Shown piece by piece: positions 52,940 through 62,088 of a DNA stretch of 64,000 nucleotides. The notes below the pieces were generated by a model, which was given only the letters and a program-made list of their open reading frames with translations, had not been told where the DNA came from and made no database searches. The DNA lies in assembly GCF_001921205.1 (NCBI RefSeq), contig NZ_MSIE01000048.1:1-64000 (forward strand). Reading direction: 5' to 3'. Each line of letters begins with the position of its first letter. The first letter of the stretch is position 1. The position numbers were made by a program, and so were the translations under genes. Source of the stretch: Actinophytocola xanthii. Lineage in GTDB: Bacteria; Actinomycetota; Actinomycetes; Mycobacteriales; Pseudonocardiaceae.

Positions 52940-55900
52940 GTGCAGGTCGGGATGCTGGGGCCGTTCGAGGTCCGTACGGACGACGGCGGTGTCGCCGACG
53001 TGCCGGGCGCCCGGCTGCGCGGGCTGCTGACCGCCCTGGCGCTGCAACCGGGTCATCCGGTCCCGAAGGCCACGCTGATCGACTGGATCTGGGGCGAGCA
53101 CCCGCCCGCCGACGCGGCGAACGCCCTGCAGCGTCTGGCGTCCCGGCTGCGGAAGATCCTGCCGGCAGGTGTCGTCGAGGGGCAGCCCGACGGCTACCGG
53201 TTGCGAGTGGACCCCGACGCCGTCGACGCCGTGCGGTTCGAGCGCCTCGTCGGCCAGGCCCGCGACGGTGCCGGTCCCCGCCGGGTACACCGGCTGCGCG
53301 AGGCCCTCACACTGTGGCGCGGGGCCGCCATGCAGGACGTCGGCCTGTCGGAGAGCGCGGCCTTCGAGGCGGCGGTCACCCGGCTCGAGGCCCTGCGCCT
53401 GACCGCCATGGAGGACCGGTTCGACGCGGAGATCGACCTCGGGCACGGGGCGGACCTGGTCACCGAACTGACCCACCTGGTGGCCGTGCACCCGGTCCGC
53501 GAACGGCTCGTCGCCGCGCTGATGCGTGCGCTCGCCGCCGCCGGTCGCGACTCCGAGGCGCTGCTCGTCTACCAGCGCGCGAGAGAGGCCCTGGCCGAGG
53601 CGCTGGGGGTCGACCCGTCGTCGGAGCTGTCCGCACTGCACGTCGCGTTGTTGCGGGGCGAGCTGGGACAGCGGCAGGAGAACCGGAAGACCAACCTGCG
53701 GGCCGAGCTGACCAGCTTCGTCGGCAAGGACGCCGATGTCGCGGCGCTGCGGGACCTGGTCGCCGACCACCGGCTCACGACCGTGATCGGGCCCGGTGGC
53801 GCGGGGAAGACCAGGCTGGCCACGGAGACGGCGCGCTCGCTGCTCCACGAGCTGCCGGACGGGGCCTGGCTGGTGGAGCTCGCGGCCATCGGCGCGGACG
53901 GGGACGTGGCGCAGGCGACGCTCGCCGGGCTCGGCCTGCGCGAGTCACTGCTCGACGTGTCGCCGAACGCCGAGCTGACCGACCGGCTCATCGCGGCGAT
54001 CCGCGAGCGGGAGGCGCTGCTGGTCCTGGACAACTGCGAGCACGTCATCGATTCGGCGGCGGCCTTCGCCCACCGGCTGCTCGGCGAGTGCCACCGGCTG
54101 CGGATCCTCGCGACGAGCAGGGAACCGCTCGGCATCACCGGCGAGGCGCTGTGGCCGGCCGAACCGCTCGGCATGCCGGAGAGCGACGCCGCGCCCGCCG
54201 AGATCGCCTCCTCGCCGGCCGTCCAGCTGCTGCGGGACCGGGCTGGCGCGGTACGCAAGGACCTCGCCGCCGACGCGGAGACGCTGGCGACGATGGCCCG
54301 CGTCTGCCGGGCGCTTGACGGGATGCCGCTGGCGATCGAGCTGGCCGCGGCCAGGCTGCGCACGATGTCGCTCGACCAGCTCGCCATCCGGCTCGACGAC
54401 CGGTTCCGCCTGCTGACCGGCGGTAGCCGTACCGCCCTGCCTCGGCACCGGACGCTGCGGGCGATGGTCGACTGGAGCTGGGAGCTGCTGACCGAGGCCG
54501 AACGGATGGTCCTGCGCAGGCTCTCGGTGTTCTCCGGTGGGGCGAGCCTGGAGGCCGCAGAACGGGTGTGCGGCGGCGATGCCGTCCCGCCGGAACAGGT
54601 GCTGGAGTCGCTCACCGCATTGGCCGAGAAGTCACTGCTGGTCACCGAGGGCGGCAACGCACCGCGCTACCGGATGACCGGAACGGTCAAGGAGTACGCG
54701 CAGCTGCGGCTCGCGGAGGCCGGGGAGTCGGACCTGGCGCGCCGGGCGCACCTCGCCTACTTCACCGAGCTCGCCGAGACCGCGGAGCCACACCTTCGCC
54801 GGGCCGACCAACTGAAGTGGCTCGCCACGCTCGAGGCCGACCACGACAACATCGGTGCCGCGATGCGCGGCGCCCTCGCGGCCGGCGAGGCACACGCGGC
54901 GATGCGGCTCGCGGTGGGCTCCGGCTGGTACTGGTGGCTCGCCGGCCACAAGACCGAGGGTCTCGAGCTGATCATCGCGGCGACGAGGACACCCGGCGAG
55001 GTACCCGACGACGTCCGTGCCGTGGTGTACGCGCTCGTCGTGCACTTCATGACCACCGGTCCCAGCGGTGAGCACCAGGTGGCGGAGTGGATCCACGAGG
55101 CGTACCGGTTGAGCCGGCACAGCCGCTCCCGGCACCCGCTGATGGGGCTGATCGCCCCGCTCGAGCGCATGTTGCAGGCGCCGGACTCGTCCCTGCTCGC
55201 GTTCGAGTCGCTGTTGGACGACGAGGACCCCTGGGTTCGCGCGATCGCCCGCCTGCACCTCGGCAAGATGCGGGTCATGCTCGGCCAGGGCGGTCGGGAG
55301 GCGGACGAGTACCTCGAGAGGGCGCTCGCCGAGTTCCGCGCGCTCGGCGAGCGGTTCGGAATCTCGTTCGCCCTCACCGAACTGGCGGACCGGATGGCGA
55401 CGCGGGGCGAGTTCGCCGGCGCGTGCGAGCACTACGAGCAGGCGGTCGTGGCGGTCGGCGAGGTCGGGGCGACCGAGGACGTCATCCGGTTGCGGTCGCG
55501 CCAGGCGCAGCTGTACTGGCTGCTGGGTGACAAGGAGGCCAGCGCGACCGCCCTCGCCGACGCGCAACGGCATGCGGAACGGGTCACCTGGCCGGGTGCG
55601 CTGGCCCTGCTGGCCCTCTCGCGGGCCGAGCTCGCCCGGTGGCGTGGCGACGTCGAGGAGGCCCGCCAGCAGCTCGACGTCGGGACGGCCCTGCTGGGAG
55701 CGGACGCGCACCAGGCGCACATCCGCGCGGTCGGGCACAGCATGCTCGGCTACCTCGCCGAGGACCTCGACGAGTCCCGGAGCCACCACCGCGCTGCCTG
55801 CCTGGCGGCCGCCGAGGCGGGCAGCGCCTACGTGGTCGGGCCGGTGCTCGTCGGGGTCGCGGACCTGGCGCTGCGCGGTGACCAGCCCGAGCAGGCGGCA

Positions 55901-56077
55901 CGGCTGCTCGGGGCGAGCGCGGGTGTCGGTGGGCTGATGGACCGGTCACAACCGGACGTGACCCGGATCGAGCAGGTCGTGCGGAACCGCCTCGGCGACG
56001 AGCGGTTCGCCGAGGCGGTTCGGGAGGGAACGCGGACGAGCTGGTCTCAGCTCGCCGAGGTCACGCTCGCTTCCTGA
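52940..56077 (+). CDS. AfsR/SARP-family transcriptional regulator with NB-ARC and TPR regions
   Basis: 1045 residues, GTG start. N-terminal OmpR-like DNA-binding domain (LGPFEVRTDDGG...LRGLLTALALQPG). BTAD helical domain at about 98-240 (LREALTLWRGAAMQDV...LVYQRAREALAEALGVDPSSEL). NB-ARC ATPase with P-loop IGPGGAGKTRL (K290) and Walker B LLVLDNCEHVID. Long TPR-like helical C-terminus. Such proteins activate secondary-metabolite or stress genes and use ATP binding as a switch. No biosynthetic cluster is visible beside it, but the adjacent DrrAB-like exporter could be a target. Its end overlaps the convergent permease gene by 17 bases. Confidence 0.92.
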   Translation: MQVGMLGPFEVRTDDGGVADVPGARLRGLLTALALQPGHPVPKATLIDWIWGEHPPADAANALQRLASRLRKILPAGVVEGQPDGYRLRVDPDAVDAVRFERLVGQARDGAGPRRVHRLREALTLWRGAAMQDVGLSESAAFEAAVTRLEALRLTAMEDRFDAEIDLGHGADLVTELTHLVAVHPVRERLVAALMRALAAAGRDSEALLVYQRAREALAEALGVDPSSELSALHVALLRGELGQRQENRKTNLRAELTSFVGKDADVAALRDLVADHRLTTVIGPGGAGKTRLATETARSLLHELPDGAWLVELAAIGADGDVAQATLAGLGLRESLLDVSPNAELTDRLIAAIREREALLVLDNCEHVIDSAAAFAHRLLGECHRLRILATSREPLGITGEALWPAEPLGMPESDAAPAEIASSPAVQLLRDRAGAVRKDLAADAETLATMARVCRALDGMPLAIELAAARLRTMSLDQLAIRLDDRFRLLTGGSRTALPRHRTLRAMVDWSWELLTEAERMVLRRLSVFSGGASLEAAERVCGGDAVPPEQVLESLTALAEKSLLVTEGGNAPRYRMTGTVKEYAQLRLAEAGESDLARRAHLAYFTELAETAEPHLRRADQLKWLATLEADHDNIGAAMRGALAAGEAHAAMRLAVGSGWYWWLAGHKTEGLELIIAATRTPGEVPDDVRAVVYALVVHFMTTGPSGEHQVAEWIHEAYRLSRHSRSRHPLMGLIAPLERMLQAPDSSLLAFESLLDDEDPWVRAIARLHLGKMRVMLGQGGREADEYLERALAEFRALGERFGISFALTELADRMATRGEFAGACEHYEQAVVAVGEVGATEDVIRLRSRQAQLYWLLGDKEASATALADAQRHAERVTWPGALALLALSRAELARWRGDVEEARQQLDVGTALLGADAHQAHIRAVGHSMLGYLAEDLDESRSHHRAACLAAAEAGSAYVVGPVLVGVADLALRGDQPEQAARLLGASAGVGGLMDRSQPDVTRIEQVVRNRLGDERFAEAVREGTRTSWSQLAEVTLAS

Positions 56078-56807
56078 ACGTGGCCACCGCCCACACATAA
56101 CCCACCACCGCGATCCCGGCACCCCAGGCCACCGCCGCGACAATGTCGCCGGTGGAGGGTGTCCCGTTCAGCAACCCGCGCACGCTCTCGATGATCGGCG
56201 TGAACGGCTGGTACTCCGCGAACTCCCGCACGCCGGCGCCCATCTTCTCCGCCGGCACGATCGCACTGCTGAAGAACGGCAGCATGATCAGCGGAACCGT
56301 GGTGAACCCCGCCGACTCCGCGGTTTTCGCGACCAGTCCCAGCGCGACCGTGAGCCAGCCGACCGCGACGACCGTCAGCACGAGGATCCCGATCGCGGCG
56401 AGCCACTGGAGGACGGTCGCGGACGGACTGAACCCCATCAGGAACGCCACGCCGACGACGGCGGCCAACCCCGCGACCGAGCGCACGACGGTGGAGACCA
56501 GGTGCCCGGTCAGCACCGCGCCCCGCGAGACGTCCATGACCTTGAGCCGGTTGATGATGCCGTTGGTCATGTCGGAGTTCACCGCCATCGCGGTAGCCGA
56601 AAGGCCGTAGGCGACGGTCATCAGGAGCATTCCGGGTGTCGCGTAGTCGACGTAGTCCGCGCCGCCGACGTCGAACGCGCCACCGAAGACGTAGACGAAC
56701 ATCAGCATCAGAACGATCGGGAAGAGGATCGCGTTGAACAACGCCGTCGGGTTCCGGACGGTGTGCTTGAAGTTGCGCCGCAACATGATCATCGAATCGG
56801 AGCTCAT
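56061..56807 (-). CDS. DrrB-type ABC-2 transporter permease
   Basis: 248 residues. Six membrane helices of the ABC-2 type: PTALFNAILFPIVLMLMFVYVFGGAF, PGMLLMTVAYGLSATAMAV, SVAGLAAVVGVAFLMGF, LAAIGILVLTVVAVGWLTVALG, AGFTTVPLIMLPFFSSAIVPAEKM and the final IVAAVAWGAGIAVVGYVWAV. EYQPFTPIIESVRGLL is the conserved family motif. Its ATG overlaps the ATPase stop by one base (TGATG). It probably exports a hydrophobic drug or lipid. Confidence 0.9.
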   Translation of the reverse strand: MSSDSMIMLRRNFKHTVRNPTALFNAILFPIVLMLMFVYVFGGAFDVGGADYVDYATPGMLLMTVAYGLSATAMAVNSDMTNGIINRLKVMDVSRGAVLTGHLVSTVVRSVAGLAAVVGVAFLMGFSPSATVLQWLAAIGILVLTVVAVGWLTVALGLVAKTAESAGFTTVPLIMLPFFSSAIVPAEKMGAGVREFAEYQPFTPIIESVRGLLNGTPSTGDIVAAVAWGAGIAVVGYVWAVATFRKRA

Positions 56808-57736
56808 CACGCGTTCACCTCCGCGCCGGTACGACCGGTCAGGGCGAGGAAGACGTCGTCGAGGTCGGGCGTGTGCACCGAGAAGTCCTCGACGTCGATC
56901 CCCTGCCGGTGGAGCCGGTCCAGCAGTTCCCACACCGATCGCGCCCCACCGTCGCTGGGCACCCGCAAGGTCAGGTCCTCCGCGTCCCGGACGGCGTCAC
57001 CCAGCACCCGCACCGCCGCCCCGAGCCGATGCCCGTCCGCGAACCGGAGCCGGACATGACCGCCGGGAACCTGCCGCTTGAGCGCCTCGGGGGTGCCCTG
57101 CGCGGCCAACCGGCCGCAGTCCAGCACCGCGATGCGGTCGGCCAGCTGGTCGGCCTCCTCGAGGTACTGGGTGGTGAGGAAGACGGTGACGCCGCGGGAC
57201 ACCAGCCCCCGGACGATCTCCCACATCATGCGACGGCTGCGCGGGTCCAACCCGGTCGTGGGCTCGTCGAGGAAGATGATCGAGGGTTCTCCCACCAGGG
57301 TCATGGCCAGATCCAACTTCCGCCGCATACCCCCCGAGTACGTGGACACCAGCCGCGACGCGGCGTCGGTGAGGTCGAACCGCTCCAACAACTCGTCGAC
57401 GATCCGGTGACCGACCCGCTTCAGGGCCGCCATCAGCTCCAGGTTCTCCCGCCCCGTCAGCAGCTCGTCCACCGCCGCGAACTGCCCAGTGACCCCGACG
57501 ACGCCCCGAACCGCCCTGGTCTCGGCGGCGACGTCGAACCCACCGACGCGAACCGTGCCCCCGTCGCTCTTGATCAGGGTGGTGAGCACGTTCACCATCG
57601 TCGTCTTACCCGCGCCGTTTGGACCGAGCAGCGAGAAAACCGTCCCCGCCTCGACCTCCAGGTCGATCCCGTCCAACACGACCTTGTCGCCGAAGGCCTT
57701 CCGCAACCCGGAAACCTCGATAGCTGCTCTACTCAT
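56807..57736 (-). CDS. DrrA-type ABC transporter ATP-binding protein
   Basis: 309 residues from the ATG at 57736; a longer in-frame extension lacks similarity. Walker A LLGPNGAGKTTMVNVL, signature STYSGGMRRKLDLAM, Walker B SIIFLDEPTTGLDPRSR, switch His replaced by Gln in LTTQYLEEADQLADR, as in the daunorubicin-resistance DrrA group. C-terminal domain ends DLDDVFLALTGR. It pairs with the permease for drug self-resistance-type export. Confidence 0.92.
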   Translation of the reverse strand: MSRAAIEVSGLRKAFGDKVVLDGIDLEVEAGTVFSLLGPNGAGKTTMVNVLTTLIKSDGGTVRVGGFDVAAETRAVRGVVGVTGQFAAVDELLTGRENLELMAALKRVGHRIVDELLERFDLTDAASRLVSTYSGGMRRKLDLAMTLVGEPSIIFLDEPTTGLDPRSRRMMWEIVRGLVSRGVTVFLTTQYLEEADQLADRIAVLDCGRLAAQGTPEALKRQVPGGHVRLRFADGHRLGAAVRVLGDAVRDAEDLTLRVPSDGGARSVWELLDRLHRQGIDVEDFSVHTPDLDDVFLALTGRTGAEVNA

Positions 57737-57762
57737 GGCGCCAACCCTCGCCAGGTGCGCTG

Positions 57763-58146
57763 TCATGCCCCTGTCACGCCCCTGACAGCCGCCCGCCTCA
57801 CCCGCGGCGCGTGACGCCACGACTGCCAGCCGCGGCTCGCTCCCGCCGGGCATCCCGGATCCCAGGCCAGGAGGATCCGGTCGCCGGGCCGGCTGTTCTC
57901 GGGAGCGGGTACGCGGTCCACCGGCTCCGGCCAGTTGAGGTCCACGTAACCGACCGGCACGCCCCACAGGTGGTCCGCGACGTCTTCCTCCGCCCAGGAC
58001 CCGAGCAGTTCCGCACCCGCCAAGCTCGCACCGGGATCGGGATCCGACCGGAGCAGCGCGGCGGGGGAACGGTTGTCGGCGGGTACACCGGTCAAGCCGG
58101 CGCGGCGACGGGACTCATGCCACCAGCCCGCGCCGAAGTAGTCCAT
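57763..58146 (-). CDS. Hypothetical protein, uncertain
   Basis: About 127 residues from the ATG at 58146, not recognised. It has a reasonably non-random composition (WHESRRRAGLTGVPADN, EEDVADHLWGVPVGYVDLNWP, DRILLAWDPGC) but ends in a basic stretch and has no visible ribosome-binding site. The frame stays open upstream as low-complexity Arg/Pro, so the start is doubtful. It lies between the ABC ATPase gene and the divergent hydrolase. The remaining 220 bases up to 58364 show nothing convincing apart from the expected promoter of the hydrolase. Confidence 0.35.
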   Translation of the reverse strand: MDYFGAGWWHESRRRAGLTGVPADNRSPAALLRSDPDPGASLAGAELLGSWAEEDVADHLWGVPVGYVDLNWPEPVDRVPAPENSRPGDRILLAWDPGCPAGASRGWQSWRHAPRVRRAAVRGVTGA

Positions 58147-58364
58147 CGCCAACGACGCCGCGGCCAAGCCCGAAAACCAATAGCGCCACCGCTCACCAGA
58201 GCCCGGCGAACGGCCCCGACCACCACGTCGACCTCGGCCCGCCCCAATCTCGAAGAAGAAAGACGATCCAAGGCCGCGCGAACGACGCGCCGGCGCGCGG
58301 TCCCTGGGCCGGTTGTGCCGAAAGGCGGTAGTTCTCCCTGGGCCCCGTCGGGCAGGCTGAGACC

Positions 58365-59540
58365 ATGGGGATGAAGCAGGCTGGTGTCGTTGTCGGGTTG
58401 GTGGCGGCGCTGGCCGCCGGGCTGGTGTCCGGAGCGCAGGCGAGTCCCGGCTCGCCCGTGCGCGCCGCGCTCGGCCAGGTGGTGGCGGGCGGAGTGCCCG
58501 GCGCCTACGCGGCCGTCGTCGACGGGGGCGACACCTGGCGTGGTTCCGCAGGAGTCGGTGACCTGCGCACCGGGCGGGCGCCCGACGCGCGTGGCCGGAT
58601 CCGCGTCGCCAGCGTGACCAAGACATTCGTCGCCACCGTGGTGCTCCAACTCGTCGGCGAGGGCAGGCTCGGGCTCGACGACCCAGTGGCCGACCACCTG
58701 CCCGGCCTGCTGCCCTACGCCGAGCCGATCACCGTCCGCCAGCTGCTGGGACACACCAGCGGCGTGCCTCGCGACATCGCGCACTACCAGACCATCGAAG
58801 AGGTCGACACGAAGCGGTGGGAGACCTTCACGCCGCCCCAACTGGTGCGCCTGGCCACCGACGGCCAGCCGTTGCTGTTCCCGCCGGGCACCGGCTTCTC
58901 CTACTCCAACGTCGGCTACACGGTCCTCGGCATGCTGGTCGAACGCGTCACCGGCCGTTCACTGGCCGGCGAGCTGGAGCGGCGCGTCTTCCGGCCACTG
59001 CACCTGCGGGACACCTCGTTCCCCACCTACCAACCGTTCGTCGTGAACCCGGCCGCGCGCGGCTACGAACGGCTCTACGGCGAGACCGCCCCGCTGACCG
59101 ACGTCACCACGTACGTGTGGTCGCGGCTGTGGGCGTCCGGCAACCTGATCAGCTCCCCGGACGACCTGAACCGGTTCTTCCACGCACTGCTCGGCGGCCG
59201 CCTGCTGCCCGACGACCTGCTCGCGCAGATGAAGGACGCCCGCCCCGAGTCGATCGGCCCGTTCGGCTACGGCCTCGGCCTCATGCATTGGCCGAGCCCC
59301 TGCGGCGGCGAAGACTGGTGGGGCCACGGCGGTGACCTGCCCGGCTACAACACGTGGAGCCTGCACACCACCGACCTGACCCGCCAGGTGTCGGCCGGCA
59401 TGAACCAGGACATCACCGCCCCAGCCGCCGCACACGAGAACATGGTCTTCACGGTGCTCCCGAGTGCCCTATGCGACGAGGTCCCGATGTCCACGGCGAC
59501 CACCGCCAACATCCCCTACCTCGGCCCGGCGCTCCCGTAG
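58365..59540 (+). CDS. Secreted serine beta-lactamase-like hydrolase (class C/DD-peptidase fold)
   Basis: 391 residues. Signal peptide (AGVVVGLVAALAAGLVSGAQA). SxxK: S83-V-T-K86 in RVASVTKTFVATVVLQLVGEG. YxN: FSYSNVGYTVLGMLVE. Third motif HGGD in WWGHGGDLPGYN. This is the S12 family: D-Ala-D-Ala carboxypeptidases, esterases and class C beta-lactamases. True beta-lactamase activity cannot be told. A single gene. Confidence 0.9.
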   Translation: MGMKQAGVVVGLVAALAAGLVSGAQASPGSPVRAALGQVVAGGVPGAYAAVVDGGDTWRGSAGVGDLRTGRAPDARGRIRVASVTKTFVATVVLQLVGEGRLGLDDPVADHLPGLLPYAEPITVRQLLGHTSGVPRDIAHYQTIEEVDTKRWETFTPPQLVRLATDGQPLLFPPGTGFSYSNVGYTVLGMLVERVTGRSLAGELERRVFRPLHLRDTSFPTYQPFVVNPAARGYERLYGETAPLTDVTTYVWSRLWASGNLISSPDDLNRFFHALLGGRLLPDDLLAQMKDARPESIGPFGYGLGLMHWPSPCGGEDWWGHGGDLPGYNTWSLHTTDLTRQVSAGMNQDITAPAAAHENMVFTVLPSALCDEVPMSTATTANIPYLGPALP

Positions 59541-59544
59541 CGGC

Positions 59545-59791
59545 TCAGTCGCGCCACCAAGCGGTCCGGAACCAGTTCGCCGCCAGGACGATCACCCACC
59601 ACCACCGCTACCACCAGGCCGATCCCCAGGTCTCCGCCGAAGGACTGACGTGACCAGATGGCCAGCACGCCGTCCACCGAGACGAACCCGCCGCCGAATG
59701 CACCCGCCCAGGCTGAAGACCAGCGGCGGGTGGTGAGCGTCAACGCCGAGGCCAGCACACCGCGGCCCACCGCGGCTCGCCTACTCAGCAC
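59545..59791 (-). pseudogene. Possible frameshifted small membrane protein
   Basis: On the minus strand, from a GTG at 59791, LSRRAAVGRGVLASALTLTT...VLAIWSRQSFGGDLGIGLVVAVVV reads as a membrane protein. At the GGTGGTGGTGGG run near 59597-59608 the frame must shift by one to continue as WVIVLAANWFRTAWWRD and a stop at 59545. The two halves join into one plausible membrane helix with an amphipathic end. No family recognised and the start is a guess. It could also be chance. Confidence 0.3.
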
Positions 59792-60133
59792 CTGGCCTGC
59801 TCGCCGTCCGTGAGGAACCCCCTCCCCCTCTGGTACAGCCCATTTGTTGCGGTACGCCTGTGACACAGAAGCAGTGTGGTGAGACGAGGCAAAGCCCGGC
59901 TGTCGCCCAGGTGTCACAGCGATTTGCGCAGGTCCGGCGTCTTTGAGTGACACGGTGACAGACGTGACACCCGCGACCGGTGATTGTTCGACGTTCGTGC
60001 GTTGATAAGCGGACCCCGCTCACCAAGGCCCGAGGGTGAGCGGAGCCGCTCCCGCCGCCGGGTAGCTCACCGCCGTTCGGCACAACACATTCACGCCCGC
60101 CACGCGTGTATGGGGTGACGGACGGAGAACCGC
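59792..60133. other. Intergenic region before the SigE-family gene
   Basis: About 340 bases with no convincing gene. It holds a cluster of GTGACA(C) motifs (59860-59970, annotated separately) and the SigE gene promoter and ribosome-binding site (GGAGAAC before 60134). Confidence 0.6.
59860..59970. repeat. Cluster of five GTGACA(C) motifs
   Basis: GTGACAC at 59860-59866, its complement GTGTCAC at 59911-59917, GTGACAC at 59947-59953, GTGACA at 59955-59960 and GTGACAC at 59964-59970. The first is part of an inverted repeat, CTGTG-A-CACAG. The array lies 164-274 bases before the SigE-family sigma gene. It could be an array of regulator sites. Confidence 0.5.
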
Positions 60134-60640
60134 ATGAGCTTCGAGGAGTTCGCCAGCACCCGGCTGGCGGCTTTGCTGCGTTTCGCGGCGGTGCTGACCG
60201 GTGACCGGGGGCTGGCCGAGGACGTCGTCCAGGAGGTGCTGATCCGGACGCACCAGCAGTGGCGCAAGATCGGAGCGCTCGACGCTCCCGAGGCCTACGT
60301 CCGGCGCATGATCACCAACGAGTACCTGTCCTGGCGGCGCCGGTGGTCGCGGATCGTTCCGCACGCCGAGCCGCCGGCCGGCCCGGCCACCGTCTCGGAT
60401 CCCGCGATCGCGCACGCCGAGCGCGACGGGTTGCGGGCCGAGCTGGACAGGCTGCCCCGCCAGCAGCGCGCGGTGCTCGTGCTGCGCTACTACGTCGGGC
60501 TACCCGACGCCGAGACCGCGGAGCTGCTCGGCTGCACCGTCGGCACCGTCCGCGGCTACGCGTCGCGCGCGCTCACCGCGCTGCGCGTCGAGACAGCGCT
60601 CACCACAGCGAATCCCGCCGCAGCGAAGGAGCGCACCTGA
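60134..60640 (+). CDS. SigE-family (ECF) RNA polymerase sigma factor
   Basis: 168 residues, ATG after GGAGAAC. Region 2: FEEFASTRLAALLRFAAVLTGDRGLAEDVVQEVLIRTHQQW, typical of the SigE-family of actinobacterial sigmas. Region 4: LDRLPRQQRAVLVLRYYVGLPDAETAELLGCTVGTVRGYASRALTALR. The next gene starts within its stop (TGATG) and encodes a membrane protein, the usual arrangement for a sigma and its controlling partner. Confidence 0.92.
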   Translation: MSFEEFASTRLAALLRFAAVLTGDRGLAEDVVQEVLIRTHQQWRKIGALDAPEAYVRRMITNEYLSWRRRWSRIVPHAEPPAGPATVSDPAIAHAERDGLRAELDRLPRQQRAVLVLRYYVGLPDAETAELLGCTVGTVRGYASRALTALRVETALTTANPAAAKERT

Positions 60641-61644
60641 TGTTCACCGAGGACGATCTGCGCACCACCCTCGACGAGCTGGAGCACGAGGCACCGCACG
60701 CCGGCGCCGTCCTGGCCCGGTTCGAGCGGCTGCGCCAGCGCAGGCAGGCGCGCCGGCGCGTGGCCAGAGTGATCACCGCCGCGGCCGTGGCCGCCGCCGC
60801 GGTCGCCGTCTCCTTCGCGGTGCCCCGCCTGCTCGCCGACGGACCGGTGCCCCCCGCCGACCAGCAGCGCATCCGCACACCCCACTACACCTTCGACGTG
60901 GACGACCTGCCCGGTTACCGGGTCCTCCACGAGGGCGGGGGCAACCTGGCCCAGTCCGCCACGTTGGTCGCCGACGCCGACCCGGGCAGCCTCATCCGCG
61001 TCCTCGTGTACGAGGCCGGCGTGTACGCCCCGACCGAGGCACAGGCCGGCGACCGGGTCCAGGTAAACGGCCGCGCCGGCTTCTACGGCACCTCCCTGCC
61101 CTGCCACTGCACGATCGCGCCCGGAACGCCCGGCCTGGCCTGGGAGTACGCCCCCGACTCCTGGGCCGAGGTGCACTACCAGGGTCCCGAGCTTCCGCTC
61201 CCCCAGGCTCGGGCGCTCCTGCTCGCCGCCGCCGGGGCGGTCCGTTTCGATCGGTCCGACCCGGTCCGGTCGCCGTTCGAGGTGGGACACCTGCCCGCCA
61301 TCCTGGACGCGGGGCCGCTGGACGCGTACCTCTCCGCGAACGAGGGCCTGCCCGAGACGACCGAGCTGTTCCTGACCCTGCGGACCGTCGCCACGGGCGA
61401 GGATCTGCTGACGATCTTCCTGCACGAGCGCGACATCGGGACACCATTCACCGACGGCACGCCGACCCTGACCCCCGACGGCGTCGAGCGGCGGGTGAAC
61501 GCCACGACGACCGTGGAGATCTGGGACTACAGGCACCTGCCGACCGAAGAACTGCTCCAGGTCGCCCGGTCGATCAAGCTGGTCGGCGACCTCGACAACC
61601 AGGACACCTGGGTCCCCCTCGCCGACGCCCTCCCCTCCGGCTGA
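60640..61644 (+). CDS. Single-helix membrane protein coupled to the SigE-family sigma
   Basis: 334 residues. A cytoplasmic N-terminus of about 40 residues (MFTEDDLRTTLDELEHEAP...RLRQRRQARR), one helix (VITAAAVAAAAVAVSFAVPRLLA) and an extracytoplasmic domain with PCHCTIAPGTPGLAWEY and several beta-like stretches. No enzyme motif recognised. The start is coupled to the sigma stop, so it probably senses envelope signals and may hold the sigma at the membrane (inference). Confidence 0.8.
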   Translation: MFTEDDLRTTLDELEHEAPHAGAVLARFERLRQRRQARRRVARVITAAAVAAAAVAVSFAVPRLLADGPVPPADQQRIRTPHYTFDVDDLPGYRVLHEGGGNLAQSATLVADADPGSLIRVLVYEAGVYAPTEAQAGDRVQVNGRAGFYGTSLPCHCTIAPGTPGLAWEYAPDSWAEVHYQGPELPLPQARALLLAAAGAVRFDRSDPVRSPFEVGHLPAILDAGPLDAYLSANEGLPETTELFLTLRTVATGEDLLTIFLHERDIGTPFTDGTPTLTPDGVERRVNATTTVEIWDYRHLPTEELLQVARSIKLVGDLDNQDTWVPLADALPSG

Positions 61645-61811
61645 CCCCGGGCCGGCCCGCCGGTCGCTCACCCGACCACGCGGAAACGCAGGTAGGTGGC
61701 GGCCGGCGTGACCAGCACGTCGGTCGCTCCAACGCGATCGCGGAGCCGAGCGCGTCGAACCGCCGCGTGCCGTCACCGGGATCCCGACTTCTGCGACAGG
61801 TGAGAACGAAA

Positions 61812-61922
61812 ATGACCAAGGAAATCGACCGCAAAGGCTGGCTGCAGCTCGTCGGCTTCGTCGGCGGCATCGCCGTGATCGCCGCCGCCGTCATCGTCAC
61901 CGGATTGATCCTGCTCCTCTGA
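61812..61922 (+). CDS. 36-residue single-helix membrane peptide
   Basis: ATG at 61812, stop TGA at 61920-61922. A charged N-terminus (MTKEIDRKGW) is followed by one helix (LVGFVGGIAVIAAAVIVTGLILLL). A purine-rich AGGTGAG lies upstream. It is a plausible small membrane protein, but nothing identifies it. It lies 168 bases after the sigma-partner gene. The rest of the 61645-61811 gap shows nothing. Confidence 0.5.
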   Translation: MTKEIDRKGWLQLVGFVGGIAVIAAAVIVTGLILLL

Positions 61923-62088
61923 CACCTCGCCGTCCTCTAGCGACTACCCGCTCACCCCACGTGCGACGAAGATGTGCCGTAGCGTTCGAAAGAGCATCAG
62001 TCGGTACTGCCCAGTCGACGGGTTCACCCATCGCCACGCGTTGGTTATGGCCGGCTACCTGCTCCGTTACCTCGGATTTGTCAGACAC
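61897..62088 (-). CDS. Possible 63-residue protein after the dioxygenase
   Basis: A GTG at 62088 overlaps the dioxygenase stop by eight bases and opens a 63-codon frame (VSDKSEVTEQVAGHNQR..., ending in a basic stretch). Coupling to the gene before it is possible, but there is no ribosome-binding site and no recognised family. The 3' end overlaps the convergent small membrane peptide by 26 bases. Confidence 0.25.
   Translation of the reverse strand: MSDKSEVTEQVAGHNQRVAMGEPVDWAVPTDALSNATAHLRRTWGERVVARGRRGVRGAGSIR

Noticed and set aside
53569-54657. 362-codon minus-strand frame inside the SARP gene
   Set aside because: Ser-rich shadow with no motif. The plus-strand P-loop and Walker B confirm the SARP frame.
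57811-58374. 187-codon plus-strand frame before the serine hydrolase
   Set aside because: Arg/Pro/Thr-rich with no motif. Its end overlaps the start of the hydrolase and there is no ribosome-binding site.
61930-62080. Possible tRNA or attachment site at the composition change
   Set aside because: A GTTCGAA-like string is present, but no cloverleaf can be drawn and no repeat of it is found in the window.
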